From NCBI GenBank assembly GCA_015487515.1, contig WFPQ01000156.1:1-13873 (forward strand): 13,873 bases of DNA. Direction: 5' to 3'. The notes beneath the pieces are model-generated. The model was not told the DNA's origin, did no database searches, and saw only the letters and a list, made by a program, of their open reading frames with translations. The position numbers and the translations under genes were made by a program. Origin of the DNA: Hyphomicrobiales bacterium (lineage in GTDB: Bacteria > Pseudomonadota > Alphaproteobacteria > Rhizobiales > Devosiaceae). Positions 6,919 through 12,520 of this stretch are shown here, piece after piece; position 1 is the first letter of the stretch, and the number at the start of each line of letters is the position of its first letter.

Positions 6919-7812
6919 TCATGCAGCTTCAAAGACAACGAGGCTCCCACAGGCCTTTGAAGGGTCGACAATTACCCTGTCCCCATGCCTGAAGGGAGAG
7001 AAACCCGAACTTTCAAGCCGCTGTTCGAGGGAAACAAGATCCCTGACAAGAACCGTGAACCCGGCCAGGTGACTGTGCCGTCCCGGGGTAGTAATGCCGG
7101 CAAATGCAGAGCCAAAACCTTTTTGATCATAAATATGCAATTCAACATCGCCCCGGGCAACCACGACCGGATTTTCGCCGGAAACCCGGGCATTCCAGCC
7201 CTCATGGTAGTGGCGGGAAGCCTGCCTGGGATCCCGTGCAACCCCGATTACGTTCTTAAGGGCCAGCGCCCCATTGGCATGGGTAGTAAAATCGGGGCGC
7301 AAATAATGGTGAGGAGTCTTGTGCTGGCAGGCGATCCAGTTGAACGGGGCCTGACCGGGAGCCGGCAGAACTATGGAAAAGGTCAGGTCCAGGACCTGGC
7401 CATCGGGCAGCTTCCACTCCCGGCCGGTATCAATGACCGGGAAAACCTCAAGCCCGAGATCCTGCAATGATTTCCTGGTATCTACGGCGTTTCGGGTGGC
7501 TGCAACCAGCAATACGGGCCGGTCAGGATTCTCAAGGGCCCGGACCATGGGAGGGGGAGCCTTTTCGGGGTCGTCAAGGGACATGAATTCCACGAAATTG
7601 GGTACCAAAACCTCTTCGCCATCCCCCCCTTCACCCTCTTTTCCATTCACTCCGGCCGGCCTGCCTTCAAAACAGATCAACCGGTTGTTCATGCCCTCCA
7701 GCACACCACGGGGAGTAATGGAAAAACCCATTCGACAAAATACATCCATGGCCAGGTCAGTATTCTGAACACTGAGCATCAGGTGGTCGATGTCAAAAAT
7801 TTCAGAAGCCAA
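6919..7812 (-). CDS. VOC-superfamily (glyoxalase-like) protein, TTG start
   Basis: Two-module vicinal-oxygen-chelate fold protein of 297 residues, of the glyoxalase-like type found widely in Proteobacteria with no fixed substrate. The N-terminal module starts FDIDHLMLSV (H10 is the usual first metal-ligand position) and reaches VEFM (74-77). The C-terminal module includes FNWIACQHKTPHHYLRP (157-173) and HANGALALKNVIGVARDP (178-195), a segment characteristic of this subfamily. A Gly/Glu-rich linker (57-67) interrupts the first module. The start is TTG 7812: GGGAGA lies 9 bases upstream, and the next in-frame ATG (residue 12) would delete the first beta strand. A sigma-70-like promoter overlapped by a palindromic operator lies 52-93 bases upstream. 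Metal dependence and substrate are unknown. Confidence 0.85.
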   Translation of the reverse strand: MASEIFDIDHLMLSVQNTDLAMDVFCRMGFSITPRGVLEGMNNRLICFEGRPAGVNGKEGEGGDGEEVLVPNFVEFMSLDDPEKAPPPMVRALENPDRPVLLVAATRNAVDTRKSLQDLGLEVFPVIDTGREWKLPDGQVLDLTFSIVLPAPGQAPFNWIACQHKTPHHYLRPDFTTHANGALALKNVIGVARDPRQASRHYHEGWNARVSGENPVVVARGDVELHIYDQKGFGSAFAGITTPGRHSHLAGFTVLVRDLVSLEQRLESSGFSPFRHGDRVIVDPSKACGSLVVFEAA

Positions 7813-7863
7813 GACAAAATTCTCCCAAAAGCAAAACCCATGCCCACCATCGCTGGATATGGA

Positions 7864-7892
7864 AGACTAGCAAGATGCGGCAATTTAGTCAA
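7864..7892 (-). promoter_or_regulatory. Putative sigma-70 promoter of the VOC-ATC hydrolase transcript
   Basis: On the - strand TTGACT (7892-7887) is followed after exactly 17 bases by TAGTCT (7869-7864). The -35 box matches the consensus at 5 of 6 positions, the -10 box at 3 of 6 (including the key T1, A2 and T6). The transcript would begin near 7857, about 45 bases before the TTG start. The -35 box lies within the palindromic operator, the same geometry as at the DUF3703 promoter. Confidence 0.45.
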
Positions 7893-7905
7893 TATTGCTG
7901 ACTAA
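7885..7905. promoter_or_regulatory. Palindromic operator, likely MarR site, copy 1
   Basis: Inverted repeat TTAGTCA (7885-7891) / TGACTAA (7899-7905) with a 7-base AT-rich spacer. The central 19 bp match the larger palindrome at 10388-10412 at 16 of 19 positions (TAGTCAATA on the left, TGACTA on the right). Length and AT-richness fit a MarR dimer site. It covers the -35 box of the VOC promoter, so binding would block RNA polymerase. Assignment to the MarR protein encoded at 8187-8699 is inference. Confidence 0.6.
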
Positions 7906-7968
7906 GCTGCCGAACATGGACGAGGGAGCAGTAAAATATTGCCGGCAGCATTCTGAAAAAGGCTTCCT

Positions 7969-8037
7969 GACAAGATATTCTGCAAAGATTTGACAAGATA
8001 TTCTGCAAAGATTTGACAAGGCATTTTACAAAGATTC
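7969..8037. repeat. Three 23-bp tandem direct repeats
   Basis: Units at 7969-7991, 7992-8014 and 8015-8037. The first two are identical (starting GACAAGATATT and ending GCAAAGATTT); the third differs at five positions. A still more degenerate copy may precede them at about 7950-7968. There is no spacer between units. They lie between the MarR terminator and the VOC promoter, about 75 bp upstream of the VOC -35 box, in AT-rich sequence. Confidence 0.9.
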
Positions 8038-8096
8038 CTGAACAATGATTCCACTGCCAGAGGCGAAATCACAACAGGCGGCCAGCACTGACCCGG

Positions 8097-8126
8097 AGAA
8101 AACCGCCGGGCGACCAGCAGGCGGTT
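8097..8126 (-). terminator. Rho-independent terminator after the marR-type gene
   Basis: On the - strand AACCGCC (8126-8120) and GGCGGTT (8107-8101) form a perfect 7-bp stem with a 12-base loop, and the stem runs into TTTTCT (8102-8097). It is about 60 bases past the MarR stop codon and would end the DUF3703-cysK-marR transcript before the VOC promoter. Confidence 0.55.
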
Positions 8127-8186
8127 ATCAGGCCTGGGTGGCCGGTTACCGGTTTTTTCCGGTTTCCAGATGCCGGTGATGGCGCG

Positions 8187-8699
8187 TCATGTCCGCCGCC
8201 GCCGGTCCCTGGGTCTTTTTGCCGGCATCCTGATATTGCGGGCCTGTTTTATTTGAAGCAGCAACCGGCGAAGACGTTCGGTTTCTTCATCGCCTATTAT
8301 CTGGGAAATATCCTTTTCGGCCCGCCTCAGGGCCTTCAGACCGCAAAACAGCAGCTTCTTTCCGGCCCCGGTAACACTGACAACGTGATTGCGCTTGTCC
8401 CTGGGGTCGCTGGAAAGGGCAAGAAAACCATGTTCGGCAAAACCCATGACCAGCTTGCTCATGGCCTGCTTGGAAATTCCGGCCTGCCTGGCCATGTCGG
8501 TTATGCGAGATCCCTCGATCCGCATGGTGCGCATCACGTGAGCATCGGCCGATTTTATCATCGGATAGCCCTGCTCGCGCAGATAGCCAAGGGCCTGGGC
8601 ATCAAAAAAGTAATGCAGATCATCAATAAGGCGGCCCAGATTGGTCTGGCGCAGATATTCCAGTTCGGTTTCGCTGTCAAAGTCCATGCGGTTGTCCAT
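8187..8699 (-). CDS. MarR-family winged-helix transcriptional regulator
   Basis: Dimeric DNA-binding regulator of 170 residues. The winged helix-turn-helix reads ITDMARQAGISKQAMSKLV (66-84), followed by GFLALSSDPRDKRNHVVSVT (91-110), where DPRDKR is the diagnostic MarR wing. Helices at 20-50 and 115-155 would form the dimer interface. There is one cysteine (C119), and the C-terminus is a basic tail (KRPRDRRRR). ATG 8699 has no strong ribosome site; M5 is a possible alternative. It is the last gene of a likely DUF3703-cysK-marR operon, 82 bases after cysK. MarR proteins usually bind palindromes overlapping their own and neighbouring promoters, and two matching palindromes flank this locus (7885-7905, 10388-10412), so autoregulation plus control of the VOC gene is the natural inference. 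The ligand is unknown. Confidence 0.9.
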   Translation of the reverse strand: MDNRMDFDSETELEYLRQTNLGRLIDDLHYFFDAQALGYLREQGYPMIKSADAHVMRTMRIEGSRITDMARQAGISKQAMSKLVMGFAEHGFLALSSDPRDKRNHVVSVTGAGKKLLFCGLKALRRAEKDISQIIGDEETERLRRLLLQIKQARNIRMPAKRPRDRRRRT

Positions 8700-8781
8700 G
8701 GCTCACGAATAATGGCAAGGAGTAAAATTTTCTTCAACCGGGGATCTGCTGCAAGCCTTCATTCCTGCTCAGAATTCCTGC

Positions 8782-9765
8782 TCAAATGTCTTCGAACAAT
8801 ATGGTGGATAGATAACGTTCGGCAAAACTTGGTATTATTACCACTATGGTTTTGTTCTTCATCTGGCTTCTCCTGGCCATTCGTACCCCGGCGGCAATGG
8901 CAGCCCCGGAAGAAATTCCCGTGGGTATGCCATCCAGACGGGCCACCTTTTTTGCCATGGCAAGGGCATCTTCATTGCTTACGGGAATGAATTCATCGAT
9001 TATGGAAAGGTCAAGGACATCGGGAATGATGCCGGCGCCAATTCCCTGGATGACATGGGGGGCGTGGGTGCCACCGGAAAGAACCCGGGAAAGTTCGGGC
9101 TCGACGGCAACCATCTTCAAATCTTCCTTGCGGGGTTTCAGGGTCTGGCCGATACCGGTTATGGTTCCTCCGGTGCCAACCCCTGCAATTATGGCATCAA
9201 CCTCTCCGCCGGTGTCGTTCCAGATTTCTTCCGCGGTGGTCTTGCGGTGAATATCGGGATTTGATGGATTGGTGAACTGGCTGGGCATCATGGAGCCCGG
9301 ATTTTCCTTCAGCAGTTCCTCGGCCCTGGAAATTGCCCCGATCACTCCCTGCTCCCTGGGGGTCAGGACCAGTTCGGCCCCCAGATAGGCCAGCATCTTG
9401 CAACGTTCGACAGACATGGAATCGGGCATGGTAAGAATGAGGCGGTAGCCGCGCGAGGCGGCAACAAAAGCCAGGCCAATGCCGGTATTGCCCGAAGTGG
9501 GCTCGATCAATATGTCACCGGGCCTGATCTTTCCTTCCCGCTCCAGGTCCAGGATCATACCCACCCCTATGCGATCCTTGACGCTGGAAATGGGGTTGAA
9601 AAATTCAAGCTTGAGCAGCAGGTCGGCAACCAGTCCCTCCTCGGCGGAAAGGGAAGGAACCCGGACCAGGGGCGTGTTACCGATGGTCTCGACTATGGAA
9701 TCATAAATCCTTCCGCGCCCGGACTTGTCAAATTTCACCGGAGCCGGCTTGGCAGTCTTGTTCAT
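8782..9765 (-). CDS. cysK: Cysteine synthase (O-acetylserine sulfhydrylase, CysK type)
   Basis: PLP enzyme of 327 residues that makes L-cysteine from O-acetyl-L-serine and sulfide in the cytoplasm. The Schiff-base lysine is K63 in NPISSVKDR; the substrate loop is TSGNTG (90-95), the phosphate-binding loop GVGTGGT (195-201), with IQGIGAG (239-245) and GISSGAA (283-289) following. The N-terminal GRGRIYDSIVETIGNTPLVR and the C-terminal PSFAERYLST are alphaproteobacterial CysK features. Some enzymes of this family act as beta-cyanoalanine synthases or use other nucleophiles, and sequence alone does not exclude that. ATG 9765 has AGGAG 8 bases upstream. It lies between the DUF3703 gene (74 bases upstream) and marR, in a cluster that also has an ATC hydrolase-type protein, which also leads to cysteine. 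Confidence 0.92.
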   Translation of the reverse strand: MNKTAKPAPVKFDKSGRGRIYDSIVETIGNTPLVRVPSLSAEEGLVADLLLKLEFFNPISSVKDRIGVGMILDLEREGKIRPGDILIEPTSGNTGIGLAFVAASRGYRLILTMPDSMSVERCKMLAYLGAELVLTPREQGVIGAISRAEELLKENPGSMMPSQFTNPSNPDIHRKTTAEEIWNDTGGEVDAIIAGVGTGGTITGIGQTLKPRKEDLKMVAVEPELSRVLSGGTHAPHVIQGIGAGIIPDVLDLSIIDEFIPVSNEDALAMAKKVARLDGIPTGISSGAAIAAGVRMARRSQMKNKTIVVIIPSFAERYLSTILFEDI

Positions 9766-9839
9766 TTTGCGATCTCCTGACTTGTCGCTTGAATTAAATC
9801 ACCGGGGTTGCGGCGGAACGGAACATGGCCGGCAGCCAC

Positions 9840-10244
9840 TCATCCCTGTTCGCTTTCCCGACCGTTTTCGGTTTTTGCAGCCTGTTCCCGTTCATGACCC
9901 CGCTCACCATCCAGATAGGGCTTCAAATCATCGGGAATGGGCATGGTGGCAGAAAGCCTTACATTGGCGCCCCCGGTGTTTCCCAGGGGAACCTTGCCAA
10001 GGGCAGAACCTATAATGCCAAGGGGAATTCTCAGCAACTGCCCGCGTATTTCCCTGAAATCCCGGGTCCTGATACCGATGAAAAACATCCAAAGGTGGGA
10101 ACGGGCATGGGGAAGGACATGAAACTGGCCCAGAACATGGGCCCGCTCGAAATGACGAAATGCACCATCATATTCACCCCGGGCAAAAAAAACCTTGCCA
10201 AGGGACATCTCCTTTTCGAAAGCCGATTTCAATTTTCCTTCCAC
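9840..10244 (-). CDS. DUF3703 family protein, GTG start
   Basis: Protein of 134 residues resembling the DUF3703 family, whose function is unknown. The core reads FRHFERAHVLGQFHVLPHARSHLWMFFIGIRTRD (29-62) and QLLRIPLGIIGSALGKVPLGNTGGANV (69-95). Five histidines at 31, 36, 42, 46 and 50 have the spacing of a helical metal or ligand site, and GNTGGANV is near-invariant in remembered relatives. The C-terminal 25 residues are charged and probably disordered. The start is GTG 10244 because GGGGAGG lies 6 bases upstream and the family homology begins here; a longer frame to 10397 runs back through the promoter. It is first in the likely operon with cysK and marR, 144 bases below a perfect palindrome that covers the -35 box. 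No signal peptide is seen. Confidence 0.82.
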   Translation of the reverse strand: MEGKLKSAFEKEMSLGKVFFARGEYDGAFRHFERAHVLGQFHVLPHARSHLWMFFIGIRTRDFREIRGQLLRIPLGIIGSALGKVPLGNTGGANVRLSATMPIPDDLKPYLDGERGHEREQAAKTENGRESEQG

Positions 10245-10368
10245 AATGCACCTCCCCTTGCGCTGCATCGCCAGCAGATTGCCGCCGTCTGATCTTCCCC
10301 TGCAAGCTGCGTGATCAGAACGTCTGCAAAACCCGGCGCCATGGCCAAAAACAAAACCCCATACCCTC

Positions 10369-10397
10369 AGCATAAACGGCAAAATCAATATAGTCAA
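10369..10397 (-). promoter_or_regulatory. Sigma-70-like promoter of the DUF3703-cysK-marR operon
   Basis: On the - strand TTGACT (10397-10392) is followed after exactly 17 bases by TATGCT (10374-10369). The matches to consensus are 5 of 6 and 4 of 6. The transcript would start near 10362, leaving a leader of about 118 bases before the GTG start. The -35 box lies in one arm of the operator palindrome. Confidence 0.55.
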
Positions 10398-10412
10398 TAA
10401 TATTGACTATAT
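10388..10412. promoter_or_regulatory. Perfect 25-bp palindromic operator, copy 2
   Basis: Arms ATATAGTCAATA (10388-10399) and TATTGACTATAT (10401-10412) are perfect reverse complements around a single central A. The stretch is strikingly AT-rich in GC-rich surroundings and covers the -35 box of the DUF3703 promoter. Its 19-bp core matches the site at 7885-7905 at 16 positions. It is probably the high-affinity autoregulatory site of the MarR protein encoded by the operon. Confidence 0.7.
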
Positions 10413-10458
10413 GGCGGTCACCATGCCCGGCAAACATGACCGAAACATAAAAACACCG

Positions 10459-10486
10459 TGCCCGGCATCACCGATCGGACCGGGCA
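10459..10486. repeat. Inverted repeat with an inner palindrome
   Basis: TGCCCGG (10459-10465) pairs with CCGGGCA (10480-10486); the loop contains the palindrome CCGATCGG (10471-10478). On the - strand, five T residues follow the stem after 5 bases, so it might be a distal terminator for leftward transcription from the tRNA, but the T-run is offset. Confidence 0.4.
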
Positions 10487-10537
10487 GAGCCTGAAAGGAA
10501 AGATTTACAAACAAAAGGCGGGGCTTGTCAGCGCATG

Positions 10538-10577
10538 AAACATTTTAGCTGCACCCCAAACATTTTAGCTGCACCCC
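10538..10577. repeat. Two adjacent 20-bp direct repeats
   Basis: Identical copies at 10538-10557 and 10558-10577, each AAACATTTTAG followed by CTGCACCCC, with no spacer. A TGTCA (10527-10531) lies a few bases upstream. Paired short repeats just inside a TGTCA end are seen in IS21-family termini; that link is only suggestive, as no transposase is present. Confidence 0.9.
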
Positions 10578-10717
10578 ATGGATTGCACCGACTTGAACTG
10601 CCCGGACCTGTAAAATCCGGCAACCGGAAAATACCGCAAAACTCCAACAGAGCCGGAAAAACCAGGTTCATTTCCCACTCCAGTTCCAGGAAAGTTTGAA
10701 ATGGCCGTTCACATGGC

Positions 10718-10747
10718 GACATTGCACGAGTGGTGACATTGCACGAG
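10718..10747. repeat. Two 13-bp direct repeats with a 4-bp spacer
   Basis: GACATTGCACGAG occurs at 10718-10730 and 10735-10747, a 17-bp period with spacer TGGT. It lies about 140 bp from the other repeat pair and differs from it in sequence. The two pairs may mark the two ends of a deleted mobile element. Confidence 0.85.
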
Positions 10748-10810
10748 CCGTCAGATCATCAAACCAACAGACATCAAAAACCATCAGACGGGTGAAAAGA
10801 CACTGGATGC

Positions 10811-10884
10811 TGGCTGGGGAACCTGGATTCGAACCAGGACTAACGGAGTCAGAGTCCGTGGGTCTACCGTTAACCTATTCCCCA
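10811..10884 (-). tRNA. tRNA-Gln, anticodon CUG
   Basis: A 74-base tRNA with encoded CCA. On the - strand the acceptor arm TGGGGAA pairs with TTCCCCA, followed by discriminator G and CCA. The D-loop carries AACGGTAG. The anticodon stem ACGGA/TCCGT closes the loop CTCTGAC, giving anticodon CTG, which reads CAG. The T-arm is CCTGG-TTCGAAT-CCAGG. The weak first pair and discriminator G are normal for tRNA-Gln. It is transcribed away from the Ppx/GppA gene. Confidence 0.97.
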
Positions 10885-10930
10885 GCTGGGGCATGAAAGC
10901 AACAGCCATGCCCGGTGCCTGCGTGGCTGT

Positions 10931-10957
10931 ATTATCCCCGCAGAAGATTTTTTGCAA
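10931..10957 (-). promoter_or_regulatory. Putative tRNA-Gln promoter
   Basis: On the - strand TTGCAA (10957-10952) and GATAAT (10936-10931) are separated by 15 bases; the -10 box matches 5 of 6 and the -35 box 4 of 6. The start would be about 40 bases before the tRNA. The short spacer lowers confidence. Confidence 0.35.
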
Positions 10958-10979
10958 GGTCGATTATCAAACATAATAT
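10952..10979 (+). promoter_or_regulatory. Putative promoter of the ppx/gppA-rlmE operon
   Basis: On the + strand TTGCAA (10952-10957) and TAATAT (10974-10979) are separated by 16 bases; each box matches 4 of 6 consensus positions. The -35 hexamer is its own reverse complement and is shared with the divergent tRNA promoter. The leader to the GTG start would be about 118 bases. Confidence 0.3.
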
Positions 10980-11104
10980 TTACTTTGCGCCAGTGGCGGA
11001 ATTGGCTTAAGGTCCAGCCAACGTTTAATTGTGCTGTTGCGTGTGCCATCCACCTGTTGGTCATGACCCTGGAACCGGCAAGTGCGCGGCAGAAGTGAGG
11101 TATT

Positions 11105-12520
11105 GTGACCGATAAAAATCGGTCCGCCGGAGAAGTTGCACCTGGCAGGTATGCATTTGATGAAAATGTGTCTGGCAAGGGTGTGTCTGGTAGCCCCGCG
11201 CCTGGTAAAGATGTGCTCGTCGAGGCCACGTTTGACAAGAATGGGCCAGGCGATGATGCGCAGGACTTTGATGATGCGCAGGACATTGACGGGCCATGCA
11301 TCAATGGGTTGGACAGTGGACATGCCAGGCACCGGGAATGCATCCCACGCAGGGGACACCAGACCGCAGGAGCCCCAGGGGAAGGTCCGGACGCTGCCAG
11401 GAAAAGTGCTGCCAACGGAACAGGCGGCCGGAGTCCAAGAGGGCGGCAGGCGGCAGGACGGCGGACAAACATTACAGGAAAAAAGCCGTCCGACCGGCGA
11501 AAGAACAATCTTTATGCGGCCCTTGACCTTGGCACAAACAATTGTCGTCTTCTGATTGTCAGGCGCGAGGATCGCGGGTTCCGGGTGATAGACGGCTTTA
11601 CCCGCATCGTGCGGCTGGGCGAAGGTTTGTCCCAGACCGGAATGCTGAACAGGCAGGCCATGGAGCGCACCTATGACGCGCTGGCCCTTTGCGCATCCAA
11701 GCTGAGCCACCATGCCCCGAAAAAATACCGACTGATAGCGACCCAGGCCTGCCGGCAGGCCAGAAATGCCGGGGAGTTCCTGCAAAGGGTAAAAAACGAT
11801 ATCGGCATGGATGTCGAGGTAATAGATCAGAAAACCGAAGCCAGCCTTGCGGTCACCGGATGTTCCGACCTGATCGAAAAATCGACCAGGGGGGCCCTGC
11901 TGTTCGATATCGGGGGGGGCTCTTCGGAACTTGCATGGCTGGACTTCAGAGGCGGAAGACCAAGGCAGAATTCAAAACTGGCAGCGGCAATAAGATCATG
12001 GCAATCATTGCCGTTCGGGGTGGTTACCATTGCGGAAAAATTTGGCGGCACCGATGTTTCCCCGGAAAAATTCGAAGAAATGGTAGCCTATGTGGCCCGG
12101 CAGTTGCGCCATTTCAGGGGCAGCAACAAGCTCAAACAAATGATAAGGGATCACCCGGTTCACCTGATAGGGACCTCTGGAACCGTGACCACGCTGGCGG
12201 GGCTGCACCTTGGCCTGCAAAGATATGACCGCTCCAAGGTCGATGGCCTGTGGATGAATTCGGAACAGTTGACCGATACCATGCGGGTTTTGCAGGCCAT
12301 GCCCCACGAAAGACGGATGGCAAATCCGTGCATAGGCAGGGACAGGGCAAGCCTTATCATACCCGGCTGTGCAATTTTCGAGGCCATAAGGCGGGAATGG
12401 CCCACCGAAAGGGTGCGCATCGCCGACCGGGGGCTGCGCGAGGGAATACTTATCTCGCTCATAGAAGAGGATCGGGCAAAAACCGGCCGGTTCCGCCATG
12501 GACAAAAAGGGCAGGAATGA
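11105..12520 (+). CDS. Ppx/GppA-family phosphatase with long disordered N-terminus
   Basis: Exopolyphosphatase / guanosine-pentaphosphate phosphatase family protein of the ASKHA (sugar kinase/actin) fold, 471 residues. The catalytic domain starts at about residue 137: YAALDLGTNNCRLL (phosphate-1 loop, 137-150), RIVRLGEGL (167-175), VIDQKTEASLAVTG (239-252), LLFDIGGGSSEL (265-276, phosphate-2 loop) and IGTSGTVTTLAG near 350. It ends IADRGLREGILISLI, as in alphaproteobacterial members, which lack the C-terminal HD domain. Residues 1-135 are low-complexity, rich in D, G, R and P, with a short DDAQDxD repeat (50-62). Start GTG 11105 is preceded by GTGAGG; a later start nearer the domain cannot be excluded. 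Its stop overlaps the rlmE start. Whether it acts on polyphosphate or pppGpp cannot be told from sequence. Confidence 0.9.
   Translation: MTDKNRSAGEVAPGRYAFDENVSGKGVSGSPAPGKDVLVEATFDKNGPGDDAQDFDDAQDIDGPCINGLDSGHARHRECIPRRGHQTAGAPGEGPDAARKSAANGTGGRSPRGRQAAGRRTNITGKKPSDRRKNNLYAALDLGTNNCRLLIVRREDRGFRVIDGFTRIVRLGEGLSQTGMLNRQAMERTYDALALCASKLSHHAPKKYRLIATQACRQARNAGEFLQRVKNDIGMDVEVIDQKTEASLAVTGCSDLIEKSTRGALLFDIGGGSSELAWLDFRGGRPRQNSKLAAAIRSWQSLPFGVVTIAEKFGGTDVSPEKFEEMVAYVARQLRHFRGSNKLKQMIRDHPVHLIGTSGTVTTLAGLHLGLQRYDRSKVDGLWMNSEQLTDTMRVLQAMPHERRMANPCIGRDRASLIIPGCAIFEAIRREWPTERVRIADRGLREGILISLIEEDRAKTGRFRHGQKGQE

Larger units (their letters stand above)
7813..8186. other. Intergenic region upstream of the VOC gene
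   Basis: This 374-bp gap between the MarR stop and the VOC start contains, from left to right, the VOC leader, the promoter with its palindromic operator (7864-7905), three 23-bp tandem repeats (7969-8037), and the terminator after the MarR gene (8097-8126). A further CCGGT/ACCGG-rich stretch is at 8142-8165. No open frame here looks coding, and no RNA gene was recognised. Confidence 0.7.
10413..10810. other. Gene-poor region between the cysK-operon promoter and tRNA-Gln
   Basis: About 400 bases with no convincing open frame on either strand. Contents seen: a hairpin (10459-10486), a pair of adjacent 20-bp direct repeats (10538-10577), and a pair of 13-bp direct repeats (10718-10747). The rest is unremarkable non-coding sequence. 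The repeats, with the nearby tRNA, make this look like an insertion or decay site. Confidence 0.6.

Noticed and set aside
7969..8037. CRISPR array
   Set aside because: The 23-bp repeats are contiguous with no spacers and there are no cas genes.
8253..8990. 245-residue open frame on the + strand
   Set aside because: Antisense to the MarR gene and the end of cysK, both supported by clear motifs; no domain recognised.
10245..10397. N-terminal extension of the DUF3703 frame
   Set aside because: It would place coding sequence over the promoter and operator; a strong GGGGAGG site precedes GTG 10244, where the family similarity begins.
10528..10722. 64-residue open frame on the - strand over the repeat region
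   Set aside because: It includes the 20-bp repeats as coding sequence, has no ribosome site and no family resemblance.
10696..10896. 66-residue open frame ending in GEPGFEPGLTESESVGLPLTY
   Set aside because: This is a tRNA-Gln gene read on the opposite strand, a well-known source of false proteins.
12250..12516. Upstream extension of the rlmE frame
   Set aside because: It lies inside the Ppx/GppA gene in another frame; the ATGA overlap at 12517-12520 gives the start.
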